From Pyrrhosoma nymphula (lineage: Eukaryota; Arthropoda; Insecta; Odonata; Coenagrionidae), in NCBI GenBank assembly GCA_963573305.1, contig OY754331.1, forward strand, positions 68,499,275 to 68,563,274: a stretch of DNA of 64,000 nt, in the 5' to 3' direction. This document shows positions 12,801 through 23,600 of this stretch, piece by piece. Under the pieces are notes generated by a model. The model saw only the letters and a list, made by a program, of their open reading frames with translations. It was not told where the DNA came from and did not search any database. Numbering within the stretch: position 1 is the stretch's first letter; each line of letters begins with the position of its first letter. A program made the translations under genes and the position numbers.

Positions 12801-13820
12801 GCCTGAACATCTGGACGCAGATCTTTGGTAAATGTTAAAAGTTAAATCTAAACGAGAAATCACTGTTAAGATAGCTTCCTAATTTCCTAGCTGAACCACA
12901 CTCTGACGTATTTGAGGCAGATAAGCCGATTATCGTTGCCGCCTTTGAAACAGTAACTTTTCCTTAATTCTTACCCGTGTGATCTTGATGATAAGGTTCA
13001 AAAAAGTATTTAGATTCGATAGATGTATTGTAATTCTTTTTTTTTATGCATTTTCGGCTTGAATAAAATCCACAGCTTCAGACTCTACTTTGTAGAAACT
13101 TTTAATATTCATTACAATAAAGTTTTGTATTTTCTACACTATTTATTTTTTTTAAACACTTCGCGTTTCAATAAAAAGTTAGAAAAGTACAAAAATTTAT
13201 TGTAATGAATATTTTCGGCTCGAGTTGGATATTTGTGATGAGTTCCGAAGCTTTCTCTTCCTGATCGTATTAATCACCTGATGAGTCATCCTTATCCTTT
13301 TTATTGATATAACGCCATATTTTCGGAGTACGAAATGTTTTACCATGCCCAATCATTCAAATGGAGACAAGATAAGTAACGCTGGATACACAATTCCCTA
13401 TGATATGAGATATGATGCAAAGATAACGTGTAGTATTCTGTTCAATGTTTCTTATGCACGAATTCATTGCAAAGCCACTGACGGCAATGAAACTTTTAAA
13501 AAATTTAATTTTTAAGTTCGCATCTCCTCCAGGTGCCAAGTATCTTCACAATATTTGAAAAATAAGACACTGATACTGTAATTCATATAACTATAAGAAA
13601 TACAATAATAATAAATTAATAAGTAAGCTTTTCATGCACTTTTCAAAAGAGAGTTGAACACTCAATAATACTACGGAGGCTTATTGCAGGGAGGTCCAAT
13701 TTCTCACAGATGCTTACCGTGTCTTTCGTAAACGACCGTGTTATACCATGAGACGATCCCTCCAAGAAAGTCTTCTTTCATCGCTGCTCCAGCATTGTGT
13801 GCTTTTTCCGCTGTGGCCAT
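809..13820 (-). CDS. ELOVL-family very-long-chain fatty acid elongase, 5' part (exons 1-4; 3' exons beyond left edge)
   Basis: Four minus-strand exons (13820-13718, 10003-9813, 9595-9515, 865-809) join in frame with GT-AG junctions to give 144 residues. Visible are W25-Y26 then DPRTSEW (35-41), as in the N terminus of ELOVL proteins, a first hydrophobic span (about 47-66), the family hallmark MENRKPY (69-75), a second hydrophobic span (about 79-97), CQPVDYS (112-118), and KIFDFSDT (137-144), the insect version of the KxxExxDT motif with Asp for Glu. ELOVL enzymes are multi-pass ER membrane condensing enzymes that add two carbons from malonyl-CoA to long acyl-CoAs. The catalytic HxxHH box and C terminus are not in the window; members are usually about 260-340 residues. 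No frameshift or stop is seen, so the gene looks intact. The family call is firm; chain-length specificity cannot be told. Confidence 0.93.
1571..1794. mobile_element. 224-bp MITE with about 35-bp terminal inverted repeats and TTA target duplication
   Basis: The left end (AGCCTGTTTTACACGGGGCA) and the reverse complement of the right end (AGGCCGATTTACACGGGGCA) match over about 35 bp, continuing into CACGNAATTGCACAA. Both ends are flanked by TTA (1568-1570 and 1795-1797). A 3-bp TTA duplication is typical of PIF/Harbinger-type elements, so this is probably a non-autonomous member; superfamily assignment is inference. There is no coding capacity. Confidence 0.75.
2215..2370 (-). repeat. Degenerate tRNA-derived SINE piece joined to a MITE fragment
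   Basis: On the minus strand, 2296-2222 reads as a tRNA-like head with GGGGTGGCACGCC then a B-box-like GCGGGTTCCAATTCC and AAGTCAAAT, the same layout as the SINE at 36826-36896. Immediately right, about 2290-2335 repeats the GCCGTTTTACACG start of the 1571-1794 MITE family. Both are partial and diverged. Confidence 0.5.
2995..6095 (+). mobile_element. CR1/L2-like non-LTR retrotransposon (LINE), decayed, antisense within the elongase intron
   Basis: Endonuclease and reverse transcriptase pieces follow in order on the plus strand in several frames. The N-terminal frame (3006-3659) has LLSGDVSLNSGPS, as in CR1/L2-group ORF2 starts, and ALTETW. A shifted frame (about 3548-4162) has VGDFN and DSDHDSL of the APE endonuclease. 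RT motifs are in 4277-5254: RAPGPDGLS, NYRPISL, FSKAFDSLDH, SGVPQGSVLGP and YADG. The C-terminal frame (5372-5968) starts in the middle of DLGVLMDHKL. At least three frame breaks and YADG in place of catalytic YADD mean it is dead. There is no clear ORF1, so it is probably 5'-truncated; the 3' end is placed near 6095 by loss of recognisable sequence. Confidence 0.92.
7696..8433 (+). other. Unexplained 245-codon open frame, no recognised homology
   Basis: The longest ATG-started open frame outside the LINE. It lies in the elongase intron, antisense to the gene. The predicted product is rich in F, S, L and I with hydrophobic patches (about residues 45-60, 65-90 and 160-175) and shows no family motif. 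I see no splice or promoter context that supports expression. It may be chance openness in a pyrimidine-rich strand or an old element. Not called as a gene. Confidence 0.15.
8880..9060 (-). repeat. SINE body fragment related to the 36.6-36.8 kb SINE
   Basis: The segment with GGGGACGTTAAATGG, then GAGAGCAGGCTAATACCCAC and GGTTTTTCTCCAC aligns with 36640-36720 (GGGACGTTAAACCATGG, GAGCAGACAGTTGCC, GGGTTTCTCTCCATCC). Both sites therefore carry the same SINE body. Orientation is taken from the tRNA-like head at 36896-36826. It abuts the snap-back palindrome at 9073. Confidence 0.6.
9073..9226. repeat. Snap-back palindrome (about 70-bp arms) with hammerhead-like core signature
   Basis: The left arm (GGTTTCTCGGGTGTTCCACC ... 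GGCTCCATGTCTGCCGACG...) is matched by the reverse complement of the right arm (GGTTTCCCGTGTGTTCCACC ... GGCTCCATGTTTGCCGACA...) with few mismatches. Near the tip the plus strand reads CTGATGA (9150-9156), then a stem of up to 8 bp (GAAGAGCG / CGTTCTTC, one G-T pair), then GAAA (9177-9180) and TGTCGGC. See the findings for the ribozyme-like interpretation. Confidence 0.85.
9515..9595 (-). CDS. ELOVL exon 3 (81 bp)
   Basis: A short exon with acceptor CCTCAG before 9595 and donor GTAAGT after 9515, phase 0 at both ends, encoding residues 99-125. It contains the luminal-loop signature with GWGVHYRF and CQPVDYS, which matches the position and pattern of (R)CxPVDYS in insect ELOVLs. It is too short to appear as an independent long ORF. 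It was located by looking for the missing segment between exon 2 and exon 4. Confidence 0.92.
9813..10003 (-). CDS. ELOVL exon 2
   Basis: 191 bp with acceptor TTTACAG before 10003 and donor GTAAGA after 9813. It completes D35 of the DPRTSEW motif and runs to E98, ending in phase 0. It carries the first two predicted membrane spans and MENRKPY, the most diagnostic ELOVL motif in the window. It is separated from exon 1 by a 3.7-kb intron and from exon 3 by only 217 bp. Confidence 0.95.
10311..10346. repeat. 18-bp tandem duplication
   Basis: Two adjacent near-identical copies of ATTCACCTGTTATTCAGG (second ends TTGAGG). Simple local duplication in the elongase intron. Confidence 0.6.
13098..13212. 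repeat. AT-rich hairpin, about 30-bp arms
   Basis: AATATTCATTACAATAAA near 13103 is the exact reverse complement of TTTATTGTAATGAATATT near 13197. The pairing extends inward (TTTTGTATTTTCT against AGAAAAGTACAAAAA). The loop is about 60-70 bp of AT-rich sequence. It could be a small MITE or a local inverted duplication; no target duplication was established. Confidence 0.6.
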
Positions 13821-13859
13821 TCTGTACAATAATGGACGGAAATATCGTGGGAGTAGAGC
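13718..13859 (-). CDS. ELOVL exon 1 of the coding region (start codon at 13820)
   Basis: A 3' splice site (pyrimidine-rich, ending in AG) precedes 13859, so at least one untranslated exon lies upstream (above 13860). The first in-frame ATG is at 13820-13818 in good context (A at -3, G at +4) and opens MATAEKAHNAGAA. The exon ends after CACG at 13718 with donor GTAAG (phase 1). Residues 1-34 plus the first base of D35 are encoded. A second in-frame Met (residue 14) is an alternative start. The 13 codons between the acceptor and the ATG are open, so an earlier start in an upstream exon is not excluded. Confidence 0.88.
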
Positions 13860-16075
13860 CTGTAAGAGATAAAAATTGTGTTATTTGATTCCTGGTGAAT
13901 TATAATGAGAGACATGAAATTGATTGGGACTTGGATAAGTAATGTGAGTCATACCGTGTACATAGTCATATATATTCCTTTCTTATGCCATTGTTATCAA
14001 TTTATCTGTCGTTAAATCCTTTGCAGGCTTCTATTAATACATTTGTTGCCGCATAAATGTGACCTTGTGCAAATGTGAAAATGGCCCAGTTTTTTAATGG
14101 GCTTTACTCCCGATCAGGTGTGTTTTTGGTAGAGCAAAATTATACTAAATTATATTCCTCTTATATACGATTCGTTTTTTGGGTGGCTGGCTGTCGCGAT
14201 AAATCAGGAATGTTTCCATTCACTTTAATCCCTCTTTTTTTCTCGAAGTCTGGAGTGTAATAGTTTTAATAATAATTCCTATCAGAAATGATTTTTTTAT
14301 ATATTATTAAAATCACCCTTCTAGGAGGTCATATTTGGAGCACGCGTAAAAACTGGCCTTTAGCAATTTATTTCATCTCCAGAAGCCTTTTGAAACGTTT
14401 TAGGGGGAATATATAATCAGAAGTAATTCCTTGTTAAAGAAATCCGTATATTCCTCGGAAGAAACTGTTTCAAACCGTTGATTACGGAAGAAAAATGATT
14501 GAATCTTATTCTGCGATACAGCGGAAAAATTCCAAATGCGTAAAAGTTCGACGACCGTAATAAGTGGATCCGTTATGCTGATAATTCGCTGGAGACATTG
14601 GTAACATTCTTCGCCATTGCTGTAATTTAGCCATCACAACTACTCGATCGCCGGCCGAATCGGGAAATAGTGTGGTGTGTCTCTAGGTAGCTTGAGCAAG
14701 TTATCATTTCAACAAAGAATTCAATAAATTTATCTTCATTTTGGAGAACAATATCCCACGTTTCCAAAGATCCCAAAATGTCGGTCCCTTATCGCACTTC
14801 TTGTCGAGATATTTGCCAAAAAGCACAAGCCCTTTTCCATGTAAAATGGTACGGGTATGCACTCCAGAGAGACTTTATTTTTAAAATGAGGAAATGCTAA
14901 CGCGTAGATCTCGTCAGAAATTTAACAGTGTGTATGTATTCTCAACTATTCTAAAAATTAATCATCGCAGTAATTTCACGGCATTGCAGTAAAAAAGCGT
15001 CGGTTGTGAAGGCGTTTGTAGCGTACGGCGTGAAAAAATGAGTCAAGTTGAAGCCTTATGGATGTATATTTAGTTAATTACTGAGAATTACAGTTATTTA
15101 AAACAAACGTTTTTGCCTCATTAATGTAACATTATTTACTTTATGCTTCTAACAGATGCTTAAATTTGAAAATAAAAAATTTTAATATGGTCTCTATTAA
15201 GACTGGGGAAAAATCGTAATTCGTTAATCGATTTTACTTTAATATTCTTGTATCAAGGTAGAGAATCGTAACTGATAGCAGTATAAATTCTTAACCACTG
15301 GAAAGTGCTGGAATAAAATTATTCGGACCCGAAATCTAAGGACGCCTATTCTAGGTGGAAAGACATTATTTGGTGATTTATCTGGATCCCATCTGGCCTC
15401 TTTAAGTGTATAGCACTTTGAGTGTCATGAAAGCGCCAGTCGGTTGCGTTGCGGTAAGGTCCGCTGTAACAGGTACGTAATTTATTGACCAAAAGGTAGC
15501 TGTTGAATCTTACTTCTTTCAACCATGAACATCCACCTCCTCTTAAAGTCGTTGATCACAAGAAAATGAGACGCAAATGTAATGCTTCATAATTTCTTTT
15601 ATTATTTTGAGTCACATCGTCCTTGTATTCCATCCAAATTGGTGTCAGAAGGCTATTGTTTATCAAGAAAGTGATAGACTTGCATTCATTTATTTATCCA
15701 AAGTTATTCCTAGTAATTGCCTAAAATTTCTCGATAAAATGATACAAATTATTCCCAAAATGCATGTAGTGTACATTTATGGAAGTCAATGTGGCCCTTA
15801 AAATGCGGCACATGATGTAGTATAATTTCCAAACTCTTTTCAACTTCGCCATGAGAAGATGACAGCGAGCGCATTCCCCGCGCTTTTCGTTGGACTTATA
15901 ATTAAAAGTGCATGTGCAGTGTCACGGATTTACATCTCGGAGACTACGATTTAGGTTGATTAGTTAAAGCAAATGCCCGGACAGCGCCGTCAACCGATAT
16001 TAGAATCGTATAAACACAGGCTGCAAGGCATCAAATTCTAGTTAAGTTCCGAATTCGGCTCCCAAGTGTTCGGCG
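13860..16075. other. No recognised gene; expected to hold the elongase 5' UTR exon(s)
   Basis: Because coding exon 1 begins with a splice acceptor, the elongase promoter and at least one untranslated exon must lie to the right of 13860. A minus-strand TATAAG near 15898-15903 is the only candidate I noticed and it lacks a well-placed Initiator. Nothing else is recognised here. Confidence 0.4.
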
Positions 16076-16165
16076 CTGAATTCAGTGCTGATTTCAGTGC
16101 TGATTTCATGACTGATTTCAGTACTAATTTCATTGCTGATTTCATTACTGATTTCAGTGCAGATG
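16076..16165. repeat. 12-bp minisatellite, about 7-8 units
   Basis: The array runs as variants of CTGATTTCAGTG (CTGAATTCAGTG, CTGATTTCATGA, CTAATTTCATTG, CTGATTTCATTA and so on). Units differ by one to three bases. It ends where CAGATGTAATTG breaks the pattern. Confidence 0.9.
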
Positions 16166-16286
16166 TAATTGTTGTTTAATACGGTCTTTAGGTTGGACGG
16201 TGCGATGTAATGAGTAGCTGGAGAACCTGTGACACCAAGTGTGCTAAATTCGTTGAAATCTTCGGGGGATTTAATTTTCCAGTGCG

Positions 16287-16668
16287 ATGTGTTTTCGACC
16301 CGTTATGTTATGTGCGGTTTCGCTGGCTTGTAGAGGCGTCTCGGGCTCGGGAAGGCCGCGATTAATCTCGTCTTTGGGTGTGTGTTTGTGCCCCCCGGTC
16401 GCGAATCTCGGAAGGAGAAGAAAGAAGGGAGTTTTTTCCCACACACCCACTTTACCCCCCCGCCTGCAGACGTCGCAGCTGCTTATTGTCGCTCCAAGAC
16501 GTGTCCCAATTGTGGGGCGAGCTCATCTCCTCTCCAGTCTTAAGAGAGCGACCACATTCAAGGAACAGGCGAAGGCACAGGAAGAGTATGATGGGAGTGG
16601 AGGGTTTAGCAGCTTTTGTCCGCCTATGTGTGTTGTGCCTTTGTGGGCGACTGTTTACTAGTGTGTGA
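16287..16668. other. GC-richer block without recognised coding content
   Basis: GC-rich relative to its surroundings, with CpGs and poly-pyrimidine runs. Overlapping open frames are low-complexity (proline, serine, arginine) and show no domain. It could be a promoter/5' UTR region or an old element. No TATA or Initiator pair is seen. Confidence 0.25.
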
Positions 16669-16869
16669 CTGTCTGTCTCTTGCCTTTTCTTCGCTCATAA
16701 TCCCTTGAAGCAATTTCCATCGCACATGCTCCATCCCTCATGTGTGGAGTAGGTCGTATTAACCCCCCTGAAGTCCAGCCATCTATCCATTGTGGGTATC
16801 TTTCGCTTCTGTTGATCCTTCTCGGTTCTATCCGGAGCTATTCTCTGTCCCACACTTCTCAACCCTCTC

Positions 16870-17240
16870 TGTCTTAACCTAGCGAAAGGCCTAAAAATTT
16901 AATTCTCGGTGACAGGCCTCTGAAGCTGACTATTTAACTGAAAGCTGAACCTTGCACACCGTCCATGCTTCTGTTATTGCTTCCTACACGCCCTTTTGTT
17001 CTTAAATACTCCCAATATTCCTTCTCTTAAAGAGTATCTTCCACCGCATTCGCCCATTATTTTCTCGGTCAGCCACTTCCTCTCAATCCTCCTCCTCACT
17101 CCTCCATCGTGTAACTGTTTGATTATTCGATTCTTATCATACAAGTCCATTACCGGGGCATCCATTCCACATTCTTTCATAACCCACTCATTCCTAACCC
17201 TATCCCTCTTGCTTTTACCGCTCATACTTCTCAGCTACCT
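16870..17240 (-). repeat. Copy 1 of an unclassified dispersed repeat (also at 39.8, 40.2-40.9 and 54.6 kb)
   Basis: The plus strand shows TTAATTCTCGGTGACAGGCCT (16899-16919), then ACACGCCCTTTTGTTCTTAA, CAATATTCCTTCTCTTAAAG, AGTATCTTCC and TTTCTCGGTC. The same order of segments occurs at 40145-40900 and, inverted, at 54500-54860. On the minus strand it partly reads as basic protein (WLTEKIMGECGGRYSL...VFKNKRACRKQ), suggesting a decayed coding segment of a retroelement, but I cannot assign a clade. Confidence 0.7.
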
Positions 17241-17274
17241 CATATTCTTTGCTAAGGAACACAAAAAGATGTAA

Positions 17275-18540
17275 CGGCAAATTATAAGTGTTCGCGGATG
17301 TAGTGTGAGTTTCCAACTTCTTTACCGTAAATGGCAACATAATTCAGAGAACTAATTCGAGTAAAAATGCTTTTTTTAATTTATGGGAAAATGAAGTTTC
17401 TTTTTTCGGGATTCATTCCGCGATGTTAAAATTGTAAAAAATGTAAGCCTACGAGCTAATGCTATGAACTGAAAACTTTCTGGGCTCTGAATTGATTCTT
17501 AGTTTTTTGTCGTCATTTTCATTTGTCGTTTGTAGACGGTCCGCGAAGATCTTGGTAATGAAACAATAGTGGATGAACGCAAATTAAAATCAAGACGTTT
17601 GGAGGAGTTCAGGCCATATTTTCAATACTTTTAAAGTGAACCACTTCAAAATATCCATCCGCTGTCAGCGCCAATGAACGTTTCATACGTTATGTCTTGC
17701 ATTATTTCACAAATTCAAGACCGGTGTTAATGCCATTTTTTTCCAATCTAAATAAAAGCACTTAATAATTTCTTCCTTGGCTTCATCGTTTTTTCTCAGC
17801 CATTCGTTGAAGGCCTGTTAGCATCTTGGTAGTGAAACGACAGTGGATGAAAGCAAAAGGAATTCAAGATCTCTAGAAGGTTTCTCCCATTGAATCAATC
17901 AACTCCAGTTGAATGACTCAAAAATAACAACCGCTTTCAATGCATAGCATGCGGTAATCACCCAAATGTTTGCGCTATAAAACCAATAGGTGGCGAACTT
18001 TGCTGAACTGAGACATTTTAATGGTAGAGCAATGAAAGTAAATTGTAAGTTTGTGGTTCCTAAATGCTATATAAATAGCGGTTTATGAAAATTGGAGGTG
18101 TTTGTTCCTAAACTACTTAATACTCCCTCCCCCCAGGAGTTGTAATTAAAATGGCATGAAACATGTAAGAACAAAAGTCAAATATTGGCTAATGATGAGG
18201 GACATTCCACGTCATCTGCTATTGGTTTGTGATACGATAAACTCGGAACACCTAGACAAGCCTGTAGTTTTGGAGGACCAAATCGTACATCACTACGATG
18301 ATATCTTTGTAATACAAATAAAAAAAGAACAACTTCGTATAGCTCTTCTCATTATTGATTGCCTCATCGGGTTTCAACGCTCGAAATTCGTTAACCTCTT
18401 GAAATTGTGGATTATTTATAAATTGTTCTTTTTTTGCAGTATTTTCTGAACTAGAGGGACAGATTTCTTGTTGTCCTCGTTGTTTGTTTTTTTCACGGAC
18501 ACCCCTCAGTTGTCAATTTGGTTTCACGTAATAATCTCTT
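17275..18540. other. No recognised features
   Basis: AT-rich intergenic or intronic sequence. An open frame at 18156-18449 (97 codons) shows no family motif and is not called. Confidence 0.5.
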
Positions 18541-18554
18541 CAAGTGATTTGGCA

Positions 18555-18870
18555 TTAATTTTCTCTCGCAAGGATCTTAGCACTCTCCGCTACTTTATGT
18601 CTCCACACCACGGCGATCCTTGAGACCTTTTCCGCTCGGCAGATACCACCGCCTCCGGCGATGCTGCCGCCTCTCTCGACTGGCCGCTCCCCAGACCGGG
18701 ATGAGCTGGTCTCCCTTTGGCGGTGAGTAGGGTTCCCTTTAAAAAGGCATTCCCCCGAATCAACTGCGTGAAAAGGGACCCCCGCCTCCCACACAACACC
18801 GCGGTCAATATCCTTTCCTCGTACAATGTGTGCTGGTAACTTTTCGGTGGTCACTTTAACCCTCGGTTCA
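18555..18870. other. GC-rich block, possible old transposable element
   Basis: A sharply bounded GC-rich segment in AT-rich surroundings. On the minus strand it is open in two frames with an arginine/glycine-rich product (…RSGERPVERGGSIAGGGG...). The sharp compositional edges suggest an inserted repeat. No terminal repeats or motif were found. Confidence 0.3.
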
Positions 18871-20513
18871 CTTGTACTTAACTACCGGGTACCTTACGGC
18901 GGTTCATTCAAAAGTTTGGTTCGCAGGAAGCGTTGTACTATTTATTGGGTCTAGGGTGGGCTCCTCGCTTGAGACAAGAGAGTGTAATAATTAAACATAA
19001 TGAAAATATGTGACTCATGTGATTTTAGAGTCGACAAATTGTATACATTGCAAGTACTTTTTTAATCTTTAATTTGATATTTTGTGTTCTCTACCTTTAT
19101 GCTTGTCTAAAAGTAGTTTAATCCACCCCAAGGTAAATCTTTGTGTAGTTTCTGATGATATTCAACTTTTCTACTTGTTCACTAATCCTCGTTAAACTTC
19201 ATGTGTGGCCCTGACGGTGTCTTCAAATACAGAGATAACGTTGGCGTTGGTTTGATGGTTTCGTTTATGACCAGAATCCCGATAGCATTAGAAAAAAATC
19301 GAATATATTTCGGTAAACGAGGGATTGCGACATTGCCACTACATCTGCGTGCCACAATTGTGAAAAAATAGAGAGATACGCTACTGAGCACTCACATTCT
19401 ATGATTCTTTTTTTCCTTTACACTCCCCATGAGCAAATAATAAAAATTTTGAAAATAATGAGCGTTGTCAAAATTCTTTTTTTTTCTTCTCTCCTTTTTG
19501 CGTAGCTGTGATCGAACACCACCTCTTATTTGGCCGATATGTGGCTTTCAGGCTGTGAATTTTTATGTTTTCTCCGAACTCCGTCGACGTGTGTATGCAC
19601 GTCACTGTATTGGCGTGAGTACATTGAAAAAAAATTGAGGCACCTCCTAGAGTAGTCCTCCTAGAGAGCAGTCAGCCCTCAATGCTGGCTACGTGATGGT
19701 TTTGCGGTACAAGGAAATTAAACATTGACAGTCACATTATTCGTTTTTGGGTGGGAAAATATCCCCTACCCTTAAGTGTATAAAAATGTTTACTCGTTTA
19801 TAATGTTGACTGTGTATTGATACGTGGACTCTTCGCCTTGTCTGCACATTATCCAATGTCGTCAATATTGTCTTATCATGTATTAAAGCAGTCATGTTGA
19901 TAGTAAACGGGGCTTGCGTAATTTATTCACCCCTTACTAACGCGTCAATTCTTTACTCAGGCGCTCGATGATGCTTCCCTGCAGGAAACTTTGCGAAATA
20001 CAATTTTTTTCATACTTTTAGTTATTTAAATGACTCTCATGCTTTCCTTCTTGCAAAGTAGATCGTCATCTAGTTACTCTGGCGTCAGCTTCCCATCCTC
20101 AGACCTTGCTGTTAATCCGCGCGGAACAAACAATGAGTCAGCAGCCTTATGCATTTAAATGAGAGAGAAATCGATTAATTGAGTAAAGTCGGTAGAAGAA
20201 GTCAGTTTTGGAGAGGTGATTATTTTTTCCAGCCGATGTGAAATATTTTCGCCATGAATTCCTTGTTTGGCTGGCATAAACTTGTTTTCGTTGATGTATC
20301 GGTCTTTGCTTTGAAAGAGGCTTTATTAAACAAATTGCTTCTTGTCTGTGTAGGGATCATTCGAGTCTCTTATTTCCATTTTCAGATCTGAATGGATTTT
20401 GCTCTTAACAATGCTGTGTGACGGAAGAAAATAAGTTTCCATTTAGAGCAACATATCTGAATAATCAGGTGATTTTACAATTTTTTAAATTTCATTCGTC
20501 TTTTGCTTTTAGA
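18871..20513. other. No recognised features
   Basis: AT-rich sequence with no supported ORF, RNA gene or repeat structure on either strand. Confidence 0.5.
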
Positions 20514-20695
20514 GTTCATTAATTAGTATGCGTTGTCGTATTTGTGTGCTCACCGTGAAACACCACCATAGTTGCTTTTGGTAAATGTATAATAAACTTA
20601 TAAAGTTCATTAAGTAGTATGCGTTGTCGTCTTCGTGTGCTCACCGTGAAACAACACCATAGTTGCTTTTGGTAAATGTAGAATAATTGAATATT
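20514..20695. repeat. Tandem duplication, 91-bp period, two copies
   Basis: GTTCATTAATTAGTATGCGTTGTCGT... (20514 on) is repeated from 20605 as GTTCATTAAGTAGTATGCGTTGTCGT..., through CTCACCGTGAAACA, ACACCATAGTTGC and TTTTGGTAAATGTA. There are only a handful of differences, so the duplication is fairly recent. Confidence 0.93.
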
Positions 20696-23600
20696 GAAAC
20701 TTCTTTAGTGCATAAATGATGCACAACGGGACTGAAATAAATGAAGAGCAGCATTATTCTATCATAAACCTTCTCAGAAAGAGGTTTTCGTTGAGTTTCG
20801 TGAATTTTAGAATAATTCAACTCAATTTTTTGAACCTAAAATCTCTCTGAAGCATAGGCCGGAAAATATAAGGCATTCTCGTTAGTTTTTTGTTTTCTCA
20901 TTGATTCTAATTTGATGTGTTCATGCGCGTCAGCAACGAATGTTGGATGCCTTTCCTCCCATTAATTTCATTATCTTCTCTCATATCTCTTTCCGTTTAT
21001 ATGGAGAGTTTTCATGACGTCTACGTCTGTCAAAATATCCATAGTTCACCTTTTCTGCTGTCTCTTTCGCGAATTGCCCTTCTTCCCAAATTTCTTTTCT
21101 TTTCCCCCTTCACTTCCCGTTTTTACGTCAGATTCTGGCAAATTAAGTGGGCTTTTTCATCTCTCTCCACTCTTAGCCTCTTTATTCAACGACCTTTATC
21201 GAAATCATCAAATCAGTCACTAAGTTCCCTTTTTGTGGGCTGCACAATGGCCCAAATCACAAATCTGTATTTTATTCGCCTCTAGTCAAGGGATCTCGAA
21301 TATTGATTTTGCCTTCTCGTTAAAATTTTCCTTTGTCAAAGATTTACCTGAGTGAAAGGAAAAGATGGAATTTGCCTTTTAATTTGAATGACTCGAATTT
21401 TAATTAGTCGAAAGCCTTTAAATTTGCGAATTTCGCGCTCCGTTCGCTGCCCTCTAATCGCTCCGGGGTCTGGCGATAACCAATGGTTCTCATTATTTCT
21501 TCCTTGCCTCTTATTGGCTGTTGCGACCGTTTTTTCCCAACGAAGTAAGATAAAAAATCACATACACAATGGTAGGAGATCATAGATTCCAATTTAGAAA
21601 TGATTTTAGCCGCTGCCGCTGGAGGGTGCTATCAATTAAATCCTGCTACACGATTAACTCAATTGAAAAGGATTTTAAAATGCCCTATCAGGAATGAAAC
21701 GGCGTTAGTGTCTCTCTTAAAATCGTCAGTATTGCAATAAGAGATTCTTTTCTACCAAAAACATTTTCTTTGTAAAGAACTCCACTTATATCGACCAGAG
21801 TATTCTGTTTTCTTTTAGAAATGGTTTTGTAGAAACCACTGTCAATGTTTCTGCCAATATGGAATCCGCCAATGCTTGCTTAGGGAACAAAATTGACCGT
21901 AGTGAGGTACAAGTGATGACACGTTAGTGGGGCGCAGTATCCACTTGTTTGAGGTGAATGCTTTTAAATATGCAAATATTTACATCTCTCGACTTTGCTC
22001 TCTCTCAGTTCATTCGCTCGTGCCATATACCAACAAATGGTGGTTCGTTCGTTCTCCACCGCGGTTGTGGTCGGTAGATCTACTACATAGGAATCAGCTG
22101 TGGTCGGTCGGCGTTGGACTGGACAATGTGTAACCGTTCGCTGATGCCCTGAATGTTGTAATTCGATGAGCCGGCTGCTGTCGTATCACTTTGAAGACTC
22201 AATGCCAAAGATACTTCGACCTCGGATTCTGACCTAACGGATGCGTTTTTAGCATTGTTGGACGTCGGTGTCACATATGACATTTCTATAGATAATCAAT
22301 CGCTGGTGAGTGATGTACAATAAGAACTCATTGGAAGCAAAATTAGCTCTAATAACCGTGGATCTTTTGTCCTGTGATAGACTGCTCCACGATGTGTTGG
22401 ATCGGTGAAATTTCAGTCTATTTATCTATTAGCCACCCTTTCCCTATTTACTTAAGAAAGGCACCTTGATAATTACGACGTTCATTTATGTGTAAGGCTT
22501 ATCCGGACGGATTGCGATAGCAATTGTGCCGTGCACAACTGGCTCTAGATCAGGGGAAACCTAGAACAAGACAGCTAGTTTACGACCGTGATCATTGTAG
22601 CTATACCCAATTTTATTTTATTAACTGATCTTTTTATTTATAACTTAATGATCTCATCCAAAAATATTTTGCACTCTACATAATTTTTGTCATTTGTTGT
22701 TGTCTTTTTTATGATATAATATCGTTTGGTAGAGAATGTCATTAGAAATCGACGCATTTGCTAATAATAATTAACTTAATAATTAATATCTTCTCAAAAT
22801 TAGTCATAACAGTCAAGGGACCCTGGGCATGCTCAAATCAAAAGTTTTAAAACGAAATTCTGGGACAATTACTGCTCCTTATTTTCGGTCTTCAACCTTC
22901 GTGACGAGCTCGCAGCTTAAAGGCCATCGCGTCATGAAAAAAGGCTACGCAAGTTGCCGTTGGTTTTTTATATGGGTCTTCCACCTTCAACGGAGGGAGG
23001 CAATGCATATGGAATGTACGCAGAACGAATTACGGCGATGAATGTCTGAGAGACCTTGACTTGGAGTTGAACTTCGGACGCAAGCGTTACTGATGTGGTA
23101 GCGCAGTAGTCGGAGGAATGCGAATTCGCCGATTCGGTGGAAAATAATTCTGCTGTCCTGGGATAAGTGAGAAGTATATCGCAATTTTGTCGACTATATT
23201 ATGTAGCTGAGTATGATAAGATTCTCACACCTTGGAATGAAACTTTCGCCGTGTCATGGAATAACTTATAAAGATAATCTTAATTACTCCACCATAAATA
23301 ATCCTTACAATAATAGTGATCTACTATGGTGTAACATTAGGAAACCTTGAAGAAGGCCGGAAGAACCGTGTTAAGGTTACTATCGTATGGATGTTGGTTA
23401 TGCATTATAACACATATACATAAGACTGTTTAAATAATTTAAGGTTTGTCTTGGGTAAGGCGTACGATTATACTCGATGTTAGTACTAGAATATCTCTCA
23501 AAAATTTAATATATTTTACTGATCACCATGAAAAACGGGCCACTGCTGACAAGCCTTTTTGGCGTAGCAGGACCTTATTATAATATTGGTTTGGGACATT

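Larger units (their letters stand above)
10004..13717 (-). other. Intron 1 of the elongase gene (3.7 kb)
   Basis: AT-rich. Apart from a CTTGACGA...GAAAA module near 10625-10660, an 18-bp duplication at 10311-10346 and a hairpin at about 13098-13212, I see nothing in it. No antisense coding segment is recognised. Confidence 0.75.

Noticed and set aside
15895..15910. Minus-strand TATAAG as the elongase promoter
   Set aside because: The nearest TCA-type Initiator is about 40 bp downstream, too far, and no 5' UTR splice donor was found after it.
22083..22283. Acidic/serine-rich minus-strand frame as a transposase N terminus
   Set aside because: Short, no diagnostic residues and no terminal repeats.
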